Positions 35,951-49,047 of a DNA stretch of 64,000 nucleotides are shown piece after piece. The DNA lies in the NCBI RefSeq assembly GCF_000686585.1, contig NZ_JMKY01000001.1, positions 62,001 to 126,000 on the forward strand, in the 5' to 3' direction. The translations under genes and the position numbers were made by a program. Within the stretch, counting starts at the first letter, position 1, and every line of letters starts with the position of its first letter. The notes under the pieces were generated by a model. The model saw only the letters and a program-made list of their open reading frames with translations, ran no database searches and was not told the DNA's origin. The stretch comes from Mycoplasmopsis lipofaciens ATCC 35015. Lineage in GTDB: Bacteria > Bacillota_I > Bacilli_A > Mycoplasmatales > Metamycoplasmataceae.

Positions 35951-38900
35951 TTATTTGATATATTTTTCATTTATATCGTCTAAAACATTATATATTGAAT
36001 ATGTTTTTGCAAATATTTGTGCTAAATGGAATGGTAAAAATTTAGTGTCATAATTTTTACTATATTTATCTATGTTAAATTTAATAGATGAACCTTTAGA
36101 TACATATATTTCTTGATTTTTTAGATTATTTAAATATTCATAATAACTTTGTCTTTTGCTTATAAGGTTTTGCTTTTTGGTTTCAAATTCAATAGGATTA
36201 TTCATTTTTGCTAAAAACATTTCATATAATGCTTTACCATATTCAAATTCGAATCCTAATAACTCAACTAAAACATCTCTAGGGTTTCTATTATTTTCAA
36301 CTGAAATATCATTATCCGAAAGTCTTGAGATAAATTCATATTTATCACTTCCAAATATTTTATCCATTTCTTTATTAAGCAGATTCAATGCAATTTTATC
36401 AGGGCTACTTTTTTCCAAGTAAAGTTTCTTTAATTCTTCACTTTTGTGAGCATTGAAGTAACGAATTAATACATATAATTCTTGACCTGGTACAACGTAA
36501 GATAATTTATTAGCATTTCTTAATTGTTGATTTAGCGATTCTAATTGTGTTTCTTGATCTTTTTTATCGTTGTAAATAAATCCAATACCAACATTTTTAG
36601 TTCCTGCGTTTTCAATACCAAAACTGTTGTAACTTTGTTGTGCAAATTCAGAAATTTCTTTTAATCTATTTTCTAATTGTTCTTTTGTTTCTGATTTATT
36701 ATCAAAAGCTTCTATAATTTTGTCTTTTAGTGTGCTATAAATTAATTTAAAATCATCTTTAAAACCATTACCCCCGTCAATATCGCCTAAAACACCATTG
36801 TATTCAAATAATCTTAATACTTGTTCATTTAATTCTTCACTAATAGTTTTTAGTGAATCTATTTTTGCTCTAACTTCTTCTACTGTATTGAAGACATTTT
36901 GAACATAAAATTGTTTTAAAGCATCTCTTTTTTCTTTAATTGCATTTATTCTAGCTTCATAATCATCTCCATAAAGTTCATAATTTTCATCAACTAAGTA
37001 ATAATTTAATTTTTCAAATAATTTTATATATTCTCCATCAGTAGGTTGTCCTAGAACGTTAACTAATTCTTGATAACTTTGATTTACATTTTGTATTAAT
37101 TGATTTAATTCATCATCATTTTTATTATCAACATCATTATTTACTTCTAACACCTTAGCATCATAATTATTAATTTTTTCTTTAATTGAATTTTCTAGAT
37201 TTGGACTAAAGACATAGAATAACTTTCCACCATCTTCTAAAGCATTTAAAAATGTTGTTTTAAATGTGTTTGATAATGATACTAGTGATTTTAAATAATC
37301 AATTTTATCTTGCTGAGTAGTACCTGTAAACTCAGGTTTTAATAATTTAAATTTATCTTTAACAAAATTAAGAGATTCTTCAACGGTAATTATATATTCT
37401 TCTTGTTGTTGAATTCTTTTTTGTATTTTTTCTGCACCACCTGCAATACCCAACAATTCTTTTAATGGACTTTCTTTTGGATCTTCTCCCATATTTGTTC
37501 AGAAATCAAAAAAGAATTTTATTGCTTTAGTTTCTTTAACCAATAATTGAAATGCAATATATCTATCAAATGCCTCTGTGAATGTGCTTGTAGGCATTCT
37601 TCTTATTTTCCCTATTCTTTCACTTGTTTGATTATTGAAATCTTCATAATTTTTATCTTTTGGATCACCATAACCGTCAAGTGCCTTGTTTCTAATTTCG
37701 TCAAAATAATAACCATAGAAGTTTCTATCACCATTATCAAGTCTTTTATTTGTTCTAAGTTCTTCTGTAACTAAATTTGTATAGTGTTCCTTATTTTGTT
37801 CTGCTTTTAAAATTAAATTATTCATATCAACCAAGATTGCTTTTGATTTTTCGACATAATATAATAATTCTTTTTCAGTTCTTGCATCTATTTCTCTTTC
37901 AAGGTGCAATATAGAATTTACATTTTCTTTTCAAACATTATATTGTTTAGAATAATAAACTGAATTAATAAAGTTTTTTCCGTATAGGGTAAAAAATTGT
38001 TGATATAACTGAAATACTTTTTGTGCCTCTACATTTACTTTTGCCAATAATTCGGTGTCAATAATTTTTTTATAAAGTGGTCATTCACTAGTTGTATTGA
38101 AAGGTTCTTCAAATCTAAATTCTTGTCTAAATCCTTTTAATAATGAACTTAATGGGTCCAGTATATGCTTGTATAAGTTTAATTCTTCCGCTTTCGAAAA
38201 GTTTTTAATTTGTGAATAAAAATCTGTTGATTGTTCTTTTATTTGTACATAACTATCTCTAACTTCTTTAAATAATTGAATATTTTGAGTTTTATTTGGA
38301 TATTCAGTCTCATCTCTTTTTTCTAATTCTGCTATATTTCTATTTAAATCTTGAATTCTTCAATCTATTAATACATCCATAAATTCTTCTTTTGGATGAT
38401 TAACAACAACATTTACTTTATTTTCAAAATATTTTTCATATGTTGTAATTTTATTTAAATAGTATCTAATGAGTAGTTGGAAGTGTTTAAAATTCTCATT
38501 ATTTTCTTTTCATTGTTCAATATCAGATAATGTCTTTTCATTGCCATCAATTAATTTTCCAATTAGTGATTGAGCACTATCATAATCATCTTTACTTGCT
38601 ACTTCTTTATATGCTGAAAAATATTCTTTGCTAGCAAAATTAATTAATTTAACTAATGCATCCTTAGCACTAATATTATTTCTTTTTAATGTAAGTTTAT
38701 TGATTTCTTCTTTAATTTTGTTAAAGCTATTATTTAATTCTTCTAATTCTTTAATTTTATTAGTTATATTTTTATTTAAACTTTCTATTTCGTTATCTTT
38801 TAATTCCAAATTTGAATTCGCAGAATTTAAATCGTTTTGAATTCCAGCTAATTCTACTTCTTTTGCTTTTAAAGCTAATTCTAGGGTTTTTAATTTTTCA

Positions 38901-39253
38901 GCATTTGCTGAATCGCTATTAGAACCATTTTTCTTAATTTCTTCTAGTAATTTAACTTTAATGTTTTTTAGAAGATTAAGAGATTCTAATTGAATTTCTT
39001 TTAAAGTTTTTTCATCATTATTCATTTTGGCTTTATTTCTTAAACCTATTAATGTGTTATTAGCAGCTGTATAAATACTTTGAAGTTCTTCAATATTATT
39101 AATATCATTAACAAGAGAAGCAAAGTGATTTATTTCGTTATTTATTTCTTCTTTTTTGTTATCTTTACTTTTCTGCTGACATGAGCTACTTACAACAATG
39201 GGTAATGATGTTAGTATACTTGATGTAAGTAGTAATAATTTTTTACTTTTCAT
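35951..39253 (-). CDS. Large coiled-coil lipoprotein
   Basis: Predicted surface lipoprotein of 1100 residues. The signal peptide M-K-S-K-K-L-L-L-L-T ends in the lipobox V-V-S-S-S-C, with acylated Cys at residue 26. Residues about 115-200 are a strong coiled coil (L-K-A-K-E-V-E-L-A-G-I and later L-E-E-L-N-N-S heptads). The rest is helix-rich with scattered UGA Trp codons and no recognised domain. A good RBS (AAGGAGAAA) precedes the start. It stands alone between a terminator and the parE promoter region. Adhesin or structural roles are common for such proteins but not shown here. Confidence 0.85.
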
Positions 39254-39608
39254 TTTTCTCCTTTTTTAATAAAAATTAATTTTATTTTTTAGTGTATAAA
39301 ACACTTACTTGATTATACTAAAAAGATTAAAAAATTCTAATATATTGTATTTTTAGGCAAAAAAGTTATTTTTTATAAAAAAACTAAATATTGTTCTTTA
39401 AGTTTGTGAATATTCATTGTAATATCACTAGAATATAAAAACATGTTATATATAAATTTTTAAAAATAAAATATGAATATGTTAGAGCTATTTTAAAATA
39501 TATTTCTAAAGATGACAAAATTAATAAAAAACAATTTTAAATAATTAAATTTTTGGTCTTTTAGAATTTCTTGTTTAATAATGCTATAAATAATAGTAAT
39601 ATATTAAT
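39254..39608. other. Divergent intergenic region lipoprotein/parE
   Basis: 355 bases of promoter-type AT-rich sequence. One 23-codon open stretch (about 39470-39541, K-Y-E-Y-V-R-A-I-L-K-Y) looks like a coding fragment but has no start with RBS. Nothing else is seen. Confidence 0.5.
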
Positions 39609-41528
39609 ATGCAAAAATATGATGAAACAAGTATTCAACAACTTAAAGGTTTGGAAGCAGTAAGAAAACGCCCAGGTATGTATATCGGGAGTACAGATGT
39701 TAATGGTTTGCATCATTTAATATGAGAAATTGTAGATAATTCTATTGATGAAGCTCTTGCTGGTTTTGCAAATGAAATAAGTGTAACTTTAACAAAAAAT
39801 AATTCAGTTATTGTGTCTGATAATGGTAGAGGTATTCCAGTTGGCAAAACAGCTTCTGGAAAAACAGCAGTGGAATTAGTATTTACGGAATTACATGCAG
39901 GTGGTAAATTTAATGAAGGAGCATATAAAACATCAGGTGGTCTACATGGTGTTGGTAGTTCTGTTGTAAATGCATTAAGTACAAAATTAAAAGCAACAGT
40001 TTATAGAGATCATAAAATTTATGAAACTACTTTTATTAACGGTGGCGAAACTATTTTACAAAGAACAGAAGAAGTGGGAAATACAAATAAAAGAGGAACA
40101 ACTGTAGAATTTTGACCTAATTATGATGTATTTAAAAGAGCTAAATTTAGTTATGAAACTATTAGTGAACGTTTAAGAGAAAGTTGTTTTTTAATTGGCG
40201 GTTTAAAAATCAAATTTAATGATGAAATTAACAATAGATATGACGAATTCATGTATGAAGATGGTTTATATGCTTTTGTCGATTTTATTAATGATAGTAA
40301 AAATACTATTGGAGATATCAAAACATTTAGAGAAACTAGAAAAGATATTGAAGTTGAATGTGGATTTCAATATACAGATAGTTACAATGAAACATTATTG
40401 TCATTTGTAAATAATGTAAAAACTAAAGATGGCGGTACTCATGAAACAGGTTTTAAATCTGCTTGAACAAAAACTTTTAATGAATTTGCATTAGAAGAAA
40501 AGGCATTAAAAGGAAAAAATACATTTGACGGAGACGATATTAGAGAAGGCTTAACCGTTATTTTAAGCGTTAAAATACCTGAAAAATATTTAGAATTTGT
40601 GAGCCAAACAAAAGATAAATTAGGAACACCAGAAGCTAAAAGCGTTGTCGATGAAATTGTTTCAAAAAACTTTAAAATTTGAATTACAGAAAATAAACCG
40701 TTAGCAAAAAAAATATTGGATAAAGTAAAAAGAGCGGCTGAGTCTCGTGTAGCTGCTCGAAAAGCAAGGCAAGAAGCAAGGAGTGCAAGAAATTCATTAA
40801 AAGAAAAGCAAATATTGAGTGGTAAGTTAACACCAGCACAAAGTAAAAAACCCGAAGAAAAAGAATTATTTTTAGTAGAGGGGGATTCTGCTGGCGGTAG
40901 TGCGAAATTAGGTAGAGATAGAAAATATCAAGCAATATTGCCATTAAGAGGTAAAGTTGTTAATACCGAAAAGGCAAGATTGTTTGAAATTTTAAAAAAC
41001 GAAGAAATTGCAACAATCATAAATACTATAGGAGCTGGAGTTGGTGATGATTTTGATATTAAAAAATCTCAGTATGGTAAAGTGGTAATTATGACAGATG
41101 CTGATACAGATGGTGCTCATATTCAAATTTTATTGCTCACATTTTTCTTTAGACATATGCGTAAATTAGTTGAAGAAGGTCATGTATATATTGCCTTACC
41201 TCCACTATTTAAAATTTCACCAAAGAATAGTAAAAAGGATTTTATGTATGCTTGAGATGAACAAGAATTACATGAAATAATGTCAATGTCTAATTACAAA
41301 AATGCTGATATTCAGCGTTATAAAGGTCTTGGTGAGATGAATGCTGATCAACTTTGGGAAACAACAATGAATCCTGCATCTAGAACATTAATTCAAGTAA
41401 AAATTGAAGATGCCGCATTAGCTGAAAGAAGAATTTCTACACTAATGGGTGATAATGTTGAACCTAGAAAAGAATGAATAAATAAAAATGTGGAATTTAC
41501 TATGGAAGATGATTTTCAAATTAATTAG
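39609..41528 (+). CDS. parE: DNA topoisomerase IV subunit B
   Basis: ATPase subunit of topoisomerase IV, which unlinks daughter chromosomes with ParC. 639 residues with [51 protein letters not shown] and R-Y-K-G-L-G-E-M-N. It is assigned ParE from its immediate neighbour parC, nine bases downstream. No RBS: the AT-rich stretch TAATATATTAAT runs into the ATG, probably leaderless. Confidence 0.92.
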
Positions 41529-41537
41529 GAGGCAATA

Positions 41538-44117
41538 ATGAAAAAAGATATCGAAAAAAAATTTGATGAAATTGTCTCTAAAATTGTCAAAGAAAATTTA
41601 GATACAATAATGGCAAATCGTTTTAGCCGTTATTCAAAATATATTATTCAACAAAGAGCTTTACCTGATGTTCGTGATGGTTTAAAACCTGTTCAAAGAC
41701 GGATTTTATATTCAATGTCTGAAATAGGACTTCAATATAATAAGCCATTTAAAAAATCTGCAAAAGTTGTTGGTGAAGTTATGGGAAAATATCACCCACA
41801 TGGCGATAGTTCTATTTATGAAGCTATGGTTAGAATGGCTCAAGATTGAAAAATGGGACACACACTATTAGAAATGCATGGTAATGTAGGTTCAATTGAT
41901 GATGATCCTGCAGCGGCTATGCGTTATACTGAGGTTAGATTATCACAAATTTCGGAATTTATATTAGGAGATTTGAAAAAAAATACTGTCAAATTTGCTC
42001 CTAACTTCGATGATACAGAAAAAGAGCCTACTGTATTACCATCATTAATTCCTAATTTATTGATTAATGGTGCAAAAGGTATTGCATCAGGTTTTGCTAC
42101 TGAAATGCCTCCTCATAATTTAGGTGAGATAATAGATGCTTCAATTGCTAAAATTAAAAATCCTGATATTTCTTTATCCAAAATACTTAAATATGTTAAA
42201 GGTCCGGATTTTCCAACTGGTGGAATAATTTATGGAACACAAGGTATACAAGAAGCATTCGAACGCGGAAGAGGAAGAATAACACTTGTAAGTAGATACA
42301 AAACATATGAGGACAAAAAAAATAAATATATTGAAATTACTGAAATTCCATACGGTGTTATAAAAAGTAAGTTAGTTCATTCAATTGATTTAATTATTGT
42401 AAAAGAGGCGATTAGCGGGCTATTAGAAGTTAAAGATCAAAGTGATAGAGAAGGAATAAGTATATTAATTACTCTTGATAAAAGCGCTAATGAAAATACA
42501 ATTTTGAATTATTTATTACAAAAAACAGAAATGCAAATTTATTATACATATAATAATGTTGCTATTCAAAATAACTCACCTCAACTTTTAACTTTGAATC
42601 AATTATTAGATGAATATATTAAAAATGTACGTGATGTTAAAACTAAAACTTTAAAATTTGATTTAATGAAATTCAAAGCGCGTTTAGAAATTGTTTTTGG
42701 ATTTCTAAAAGTAGCAGAAATTACTGATGAAGTTATTAAAATTATTCGTCAAAGCGAAAATTCAAAGCAAGGTGTAATACAAAATTTAATCAAAACATTT
42801 GATTTTACTTTAAATCAAGCTACTGCTATTGCAGAATTGAGATTGTATAAATTAAGTAAAACCGATAAAGAGGCTTTTTTAAAAGAAAAGCTAGAATTAG
42901 AAAATCAAATTCAACGTTGTGAATTATTATTAAATAATTCAAGTGAATTTGATTTATGATTAATAGAAATTTTGCAAGACATAAAAAAACAATTTAGTAT
43001 TCCTAGAAGAACAACTATTAATGAAAATAATATAAAAATTTCCTATAGCGAAAGCGAATTAATTAAAGAGGAAGAAGTATATTTAGGTGTTACTAAACAT
43101 GGCTATTTAAAAAGATTAACAACTAGAATAGCTGAATCTAACGATTTTTTAACATATGGAATTAAAGAAGAAGATAAGATGCTTTTTTATGCAAAAACCA
43201 ATGTAATTCACAATCTGTTGTTGTTTACTAATTTAGGTAATTATGCTTTAGTTCCTATTTATAAAATTGAAGAAAGTAAGTGAAAAGATTACGGTTCCCA
43301 TTTATCTGATTTTGTTGAACTAGCAAGTGGAGAAGAATTAGTAGGTGTTATTAACGTTTCTGATTTCGATGTATTGAATTATGTGTGTTTATTTACTAAG
43401 CAAGGCCAAGGAAAAAGAGTTATTTTAAAAGATTTTGAAGTTTCAAGAATAAATAAAACATATACTGCTATGAAAATCAAAGGTGAGGATGAATTAATTG
43501 GAGCTAAATTGTCTAATGGTTATAAAGATATTTTACTTATTACTAAACGCGGTATGGCATCACTATATTCAGAAAATGATGTTCAGGTTTATGGAACAAA
43601 GAGTAACGGAACCAAAAGTTGTTTTTTACCACCGATTGATGAAATCACTGCCTTTGCATTAGTTGAACCAGGTGATTGTATAACAATGTTAGCTAATGAT
43701 TTGTATATTAAAAGATTGAATGTTAATTCGATAAAAAAGGTTAATAAAAAAAATCTAGGCAAACAAATTTTTGCACAAAGAAAAACGAATCCTTGATTAG
43801 TTCATGATATTGAATCAACTGGAATTGAAGATTATGTTTTTGTAAGAAATGAAAATAATGAAATTATATTAGAAAGAATTGTTAATTATAAGATTTCTAA
43901 AACTGATGATGGTTTTTCAAAAATAAAAGTTCCTAACGCAATAAGATCTTCAATAAAAAAAAGTGAAATAACAATGAAGGAACAAATTAAAATAAATATA
44001 AAATATGATGAAACAAGCGAAAAAGAAGAAACTGTTTTCAAAAATGCAGAAAAACAAGTTGACGAATTAGTTGATTTAGATGTTGATGAAATTTTAAAAA
44101 AATTGAATATAAAATAA
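41538..44117 (+). CDS. parC: DNA topoisomerase IV subunit A
   Basis: DNA-cleaving subunit of topoisomerase IV, 859 residues. The quinolone-resistance region is [15 protein letters not shown], where Ser and Glu stand at the drug-contact positions (wild-type like). The catalytic Tyr is in A-M-R-Y-T-E-V-R. The C-terminal beta-pinwheel lacks the gyrase box Q-R-R-G-G-K-G and has T-K-Q-G-Q-G-K-R instead, which supports ParC over GyrA. RBS GGAGG; co-transcribed with parE. Confidence 0.93.
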
Positions 44118-44155
44118 CTAATAATTCTATTTTGTAGTCTAATTAGTTATTTTTT
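44116..44155 (+). terminator. Terminator after parC
   Basis: AACTAAT/ATTAGTT stem with a long loop and T-run, starting in the parC stop codon. Confidence 0.6.
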
Positions 44156-44210
44156 ATTTTTTAATTTAAAAAATATTTTATAATCTAATTATTAAAAATA
44201 AAGAGGAAAA

Positions 44211-44774
44211 ATGAAATTTGTAATACTTAGTGATATTCATGGTAATAAAGAATTGGCTGAAAAAATTTTAAAACATGAATATGAAGATGACTATAAAACA
44301 TTTTTTATATCATTAGGAGATACTGAATTAAATGATGATTGGGTAAAAGCTAATTTTGATTTTTATATAAAGGGTAATAATGATTTTTTTAGTTTGTTTA
44401 ATTCTAAAAATGAAATTTATTTTGACAATAATGAAATGATAACTAAAGATAAAAATAAAGCTGTTTTATCATTATCCATTGAACATGGTCATTTAATTGG
44501 TAACTATGATGTTCTAATTAATAAAAATAAATTGCAATATTTGTATGAAAAAGGTTTAATTTTAAATGAAGATAACAAACTAAAACAGATTTTGCTATTT
44601 GGACATTCGCATTTTCCATTAAGTTATCAATTATCAAAGAATAAATTTGTAATAAATCCCGGTTCTATAAGTTATCCTCGGTTTGGTTCAAATAATAGTT
44701 ATTGCGTTTTGAAGTATAATGTGGTAAGTCAAAAAGTTGATATTCAATTTTTTAATCCTTTATTTTTAGACTAA
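44211..44774 (+). CDS. YfcE/MJ0936-type metallophosphoesterase
   Basis: Small calcineurin-like phosphodiesterase, 187 residues. Metal ligands are seen in S-D-I-H-G-N, S-L-G-D-T-E, G-N-N-D and G-H-S-H-F, the full set for a two-metal site. The natural substrate is not clear from sequence; family members act on phosphodiesters in vitro. RBS AGAGGAAA. First of a run with a HAD phosphatase and RNase HIII. Confidence 0.88.
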   Translation: MKFVILSDIHGNKELAEKILKHEYEDDYKTFFISLGDTELNDDWVKANFDFYIKGNNDFFSLFNSKNEIYFDNNEMITKDKNKAVLSLSIEHGHLIGNYDVLINKNKLQYLYEKGLILNEDNKLKQILLFGHSHFPLSYQLSKNKFVINPGSISYPRFGSNNSYCVLKYNVVSQKVDIQFFNPLFLD

Positions 44775-44791
44775 ATATGAAAGTAGGTTAA

Positions 44792-45715
44792 ATGAACAAA
44801 AAACAAAAATTTTTATTTGCAATTGATTTGGATGGTACTTTGCTTGCAAATAGTGCTGATGGAATAATTCATGATGTAACTTTTAATGCTATAAAAAGAG
44901 CACAAAAAGAAGGACATATAATTTGTGCAATTACTGGTAGACCATGAAGAAGTACAAAACCAATTTATGAAGAACTAGGTTTGGATACGGTTGTATGTAA
45001 CTACAATGGAGCACAAATTCATAATCCGAAAGATGAAAATTTTATTCCTTATATAAAATATCTAAATCTTAATGAAATGTTGTATGTTTTAGGAGATTCT
45101 AGAGTTAAAAAAGAAATTAGTAATATAGCTATTGAAGGACCAGGATGAGTACAACTTCAAAAAAGAGATAAGGATCTTGAAAGAGTTTTTGGTTTTCGAG
45201 AAAGTCAAAAATTTGTTGTAGGTTTAAATTTTAATAAAATACCTTTGAGACCAACAGGTATTATCTTTGATGTTAAACCAACAACTGATGTTGAAGAACT
45301 AAGAAGATATCTAAAAGCTAAATTTGGAGATTTAGGAGAATTTTCATATTGATCAAAAGGAGAGGGATTAACACCAGTTTTTGATATAACTAATGTTGCA
45401 GTTGATAAAGGAAGGGCATTGTCATTGTTATCTCGTTATTACGGTATTGATTTGGAACATACGATTGCATTTGGTGATGGATTTAATGATGTTCCAATGT
45501 TTAAAGTTGCTAAAATTTCTGTGGCAATGGGAAATGCTGAAGAACCTATTAAGAAGTATGCAACTGTTAGATTAACAAAAACTAATAAAGACGGAGCAGT
45601 TGGATATTACATGAATAAATTTTTGGATAATCCAGAAAAAGAAATGCAAAGAAGTGCAAATAATTATAAAAAAATGATGAAACGCCGTTATATAAAAGAT
45701 GACATTGATGAATAG
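44792..45715 (+). CDS. Cof-type HAD-superfamily phosphatase
   Basis: Cytosolic sugar-phosphate or nucleotide phosphatase of 307 residues. HAD motif I is D-L-D-G-T-L (about 11-16), motif II I-T-G-R-P, motif III the Lys in the V-D-K-G-R segment and motif IV G-D-G-F-N-D. The cap insert lies between II and III (type C2, Cof). A basic tail (K-K-M-M-K-R-R-Y) ends the protein. Substrate unknown. It starts 17 bases after the phosphodiesterase stop. Confidence 0.9.
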
Positions 45716-45721
45716 GATAAT

Positions 45722-46441
45722 ATGAAGTTTATAGAGTATAACTTTTCGATAAAATTAGATGATAAGAATGTCATAGGAGTAGATGAGGTTGGAGTTGGCG
45801 ATTATTTTGGACCGTTAGTTTCAGCTGCAGTTTTTATTCCTAGAGAAAATCGTCAAAAGTTAATTGATTTAGGAGTAAAAGATAGTAAAAAAATTACTGA
45901 TACTAAAATTTTAGAAATTGCATATAAAATCAAACAATTAACAAAATATGCAATTCATCATTTAAGCCCCAAAGGCTATAATGTTTTAAATAAAAGCTAC
46001 AATGCAAATTATTTAAAAATGTTTACTCATTTATCTTCAATATCGCAATTGCAAAAAACTCTTTCACAAATTGATTTTGTTTTTATTGATAAATATTCGA
46101 ATAGTAAAAGTATTGAAAAATATTTTATAAATTTAATGAAAACTAATAATTGAGCCAAATTTCCTGAAATCAAAGGCGATATATTGTTAGCTTATAAAGG
46201 TGAAAGTGTGAGTTTAGAAATAGCCTGTGCTTCAATTTTGGCTAGAGAATATTTTTTAAATTTTATGAAAAAAATGAATGAACAATATAATACTATTTTT
46301 CCTCTTGGTGCATCAAATAAAGTTAAAGAGTTTGCAAAAACTTTTTTTAAAAATCATCCTAATATTCAAAAAAATGATGTTTGTAAAAAAAGTTTTAAAA
46401 TGGATTTAGAAGAAGATACTCAACAAGTAACATTATTTTAA
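45722..46441 (+). CDS. rnhC: Ribonuclease HIII-like
   Basis: Degrades the RNA strand of RNA-DNA hybrids. 239 residues with V-D-E-V-G-V-G-D-Y-F-G-P-L-V (about 20-33) carrying the Asp-Glu pair, E-I-A-C-A-S-I-L-A-R-E later, and F-P-L-G-A-S. The G-D-Y-F-G-P and P-L-G-A-S segments are those of type HIII, not HII. The N-terminal substrate-binding domain of about 80-90 residues found in Bacillus RNase HIII is missing. Six bases separate it from the HAD gene. Confidence 0.85.
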
Positions 46442-46447
46442 TAATTT

Positions 46448-46485
46448 AATCAACTAGTTTTAGATTACTAGTTGATTTATTTTTG
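46448..46485 (+). terminator. Terminator after rnhC
   Basis: 11-bp perfect stem AATCAACTAGT/ACTAGTTGATT with T-rich tail. Confidence 0.8.
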
Positions 46486-46595
46486 CAATATGAGAATGTT
46501 ATCATTAAATGATTTTTGATACTATCCAACTAGTAAAATAATAATCAAAATGCTTTATAATATTAAAGATAAAAAATATTTTAAGGAGAAAATTT

Positions 46596-47696
46596 ATGGA
46601 ATCAATTAAATTACCTAAAACAATGAAAGCTTTAGTTTTTAATTCTAAAGCTGAAGGTAAAATTAAACTTATGGAAAAACCAGTTCCTCAAGTTGGACCA
46701 AATGACTTATTAATTAAAGTTACTACAACAACAATTTGTGGTACAGATATTCACATTAGAAAGGGAGAATACCCAGTTGCTGAAGATTTAACAATTGGTC
46801 ATGAATCAGTTGGTACAGTTGCTGCTTTTGGTGACAATGTGACAGGCTTTAAATTAGGCGAAAGAGTTTTAGCAGGTGCTATTACTCCTTCTGGTTATTC
46901 AGCAGCGTGTCAATATGGTCAAGGATCACAAGATGGCGATAGCGAAATCTATGGTTACAAAGCAACAGCTGGTTGAAAATTTGGTAACATTGAAGATGGA
47001 TGTCAAGCAGAGTATGTTTTAGTTAAAAATGCTATGGCAAATGTTGCAAAAATTCCAGCATCATTATCAGATAAACAAGTTTTAATGTGTCCTGATATTC
47101 TTTCAACAGGAATTAAAGGTTCAGAAAATGCTGATATTGTGTTAGGTGACACAGTTGTTTTAGTTGCTCAAGGACCAATTGGTTTATGTGCAACAATAGG
47201 TGCTAAATTATTAGGTGCATCAACTATTATTGCTGTTGATGGTGATGAAAATCGTCTAAAAATGGCTAGAGAATTTGGTGCAACACACACAATTAACTTC
47301 ACAAAAGAAGATGTTGTTGAAGCAGTAAAAAGAATTACAGATGGAAGAATGGCTGATGCATCAGTTGAATGTTTAGGTTTAAATGCTACATTCCAAAACT
47401 GTCTAAAAGTTTTACGTCCAGGTGGAAAATTATCTTCAATTGGTGTTTATTCAGAGGATTTAGTAATTCCTTTAGAACATTTTGCAGCAGGTCTTGGTGA
47501 TCATCAAATTAAAACATCATTATGTCCAGGTGGAAGCGAAAGAATGCGTCGTTTAATGAAATTAATTGAAGATAAAAGAATTGACGTTACAAAACTTGTT
47601 ACACATGATTTTGAATTCAAAGATATCGTGGAAGCATACGATTTATTCCAAAGTCGTAAAGATGGCGTATTAAAAATTGCAATTAAAGTTAGTTAA
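46596..47696 (+). CDS. adh: Zn-dependent alcohol dehydrogenase (TbADH type)
   Basis: Medium-chain dehydrogenase of 366 residues, reducing aldehydes or ketones with NAD(P)H. Catalytic Zn ligands are Cys in T-I-C-G-T-D, His in I-G-H-E-S-V-G and Asp in M-C-P-D-I-L-S-T-G, the Cys/His/Asp set of Thermoanaerobacter/Clostridium secondary alcohol dehydrogenases. The structural four-Cys zinc lobe is absent, as in that group. The cofactor site is A-Q-G-P-I-G-L. Strong own promoter (TATAAT 46556) and RBS AAGGAG; ends at a terminator. Probable redox outlet beside PDH. Confidence 0.88.
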
Positions 47697-47715
47697 TTTC
47701 AAATAAATAATTAAA

Positions 47716-47755
47716 AATCAAAAAGTTGTAAAAAGGTAACTTTTTGATTTTTTTT
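47716..47755 (+). terminator. Terminator after adh
   Basis: 12-bp stem AATCAAAAAGTT/AACTTTTTGATT followed by a T-run. Confidence 0.85.
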
Positions 47756-47941
47756 GTATACAAAAATAAATAAAAATATGGAAATATTTACAAACTTTAT
47801 TTATAAGCATTAATATAAGAAATATTAAGTATAATTTTGAATATATAATAAATATATAATATTAATATTTTAACTAGTTTCTAGTATGAAATAAATATAA
47901 AATATTTATTATTCAAATTATTTATAGAAAGGTCGAATTTT

Positions 47942-49045
47942 ATGAAATATAAATACGTTGATGTTACAAAAGTTATGGATGATCCTAATAAAATTATTAG
48001 ATATCTTGACGTTGATGGCAAATTAATTGAAAAAAATTATAAATGTCCTCTTAGTGACGAACAATTGAAAGAAGCGTATGAATGAATGGTATTATCAAGA
48101 CAACAAGATACCTATATGCTTCAACTACAAAGACAAGGAAGAATGCTTACATTTCCACCAAACTTAGGTGAAGAAGCATTACAAATTGCAACAGCAATGG
48201 CAATGGAGAAAAAAGATTGGTTTTTACCTGCTTTCCGTTCAAATGCTGCTATGTTACGTTTAGGCGTTCCAATGGTTAAATTAATTAGCTATTGAAATGG
48301 ACAAGAACAAGGAAACAACTTTCCAAAAGATGTTAATGTTTTACCTGTAAATATTGTTATTGGAACACAAATTTCACAATGTGCAGGTGTTGCATTTGCT
48401 CATAAAGTAAATAAAACAGGAGCAGTAGCGGTTTCATTTATTGGTAATGGAGGTACAACAGAAGGAGAATTTGCAGAGGGTGTTAACTTTGCAGCAGTTC
48501 AAGAATGACCAGCTGTATTTTGTGTAAATAACAACCAATGAGCTATTTCTACACCAAATAGTGAAGAAACAATTAGTTCAACTATCGCAGCAAAAGCACA
48601 TGCATTTGGTTGTGCAGGTGTTAGAGTTGACGGTAATGACTTTTTAGCATCATATGCTGTTATCAAAGAAGCTATTGAATATGCACGTAATGAAAGTAAA
48701 CCTGTTATTGTAGAATTTTTAACTTGAAGACAAGGACCACATACAACAAGTGATAATCCTAAACTTTATAGAACTAAAGAGTTGGAAGAAGAACAAGAAA
48801 AATGAGAACCAATGCATAGAATAGAAGCTTTTCTAAAAAGCAAAAAATTATTAACAGATGCTGAAAAAGAAGAAATTTGAACAAGAAAAATGGCTGAAGT
48901 TAAGGCTGCATATGAAGAATCATTAAAAACAATCAATACAAAAATAGAAGATGTATTTGATTATACATTTGCTGAATTAGATTATGATCTTAAAGCACAA
49001 AAAGAAGAAGCAATTCAACACTTTAAAAATAAAGGAGGAAAATAA
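47942..49045 (+). CDS. pdhA: Pyruvate dehydrogenase E1 alpha
   Basis: Alpha chain of the thiamine-diphosphate E1, which decarboxylates pyruvate and loads acetyl on the lipoyl arm. 367 residues. The ThDP motif is G-N-G-G-T-T-E-G-E-F-A-E-G-V-N-F-A-A, ending in N-N-N-Q-W-A-I-S-T; R-Q-G-P-H-T-T-S-D-N matches the phosphorylation-loop region. First gene of pdhABCD, preceded by 185 bases with TATAAT-like boxes and RBS AGAAAGG. Confidence 0.94.
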
Positions 49046-49047
49046 TC

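Noticed and set aside
35951-39253. Lipoprotein gene seen as three separate ORFs
   Set aside because: All pieces share one frame and are joined by TGA read as Trp.
39470-39541. 23-codon coding-like stretch before parE
   Set aside because: No start with RBS and too short; kept only as a remark.
40684-40944. Minus-strand ORF of 86 codons inside parE
   Set aside because: Shadow of the parE TOPRIM region.
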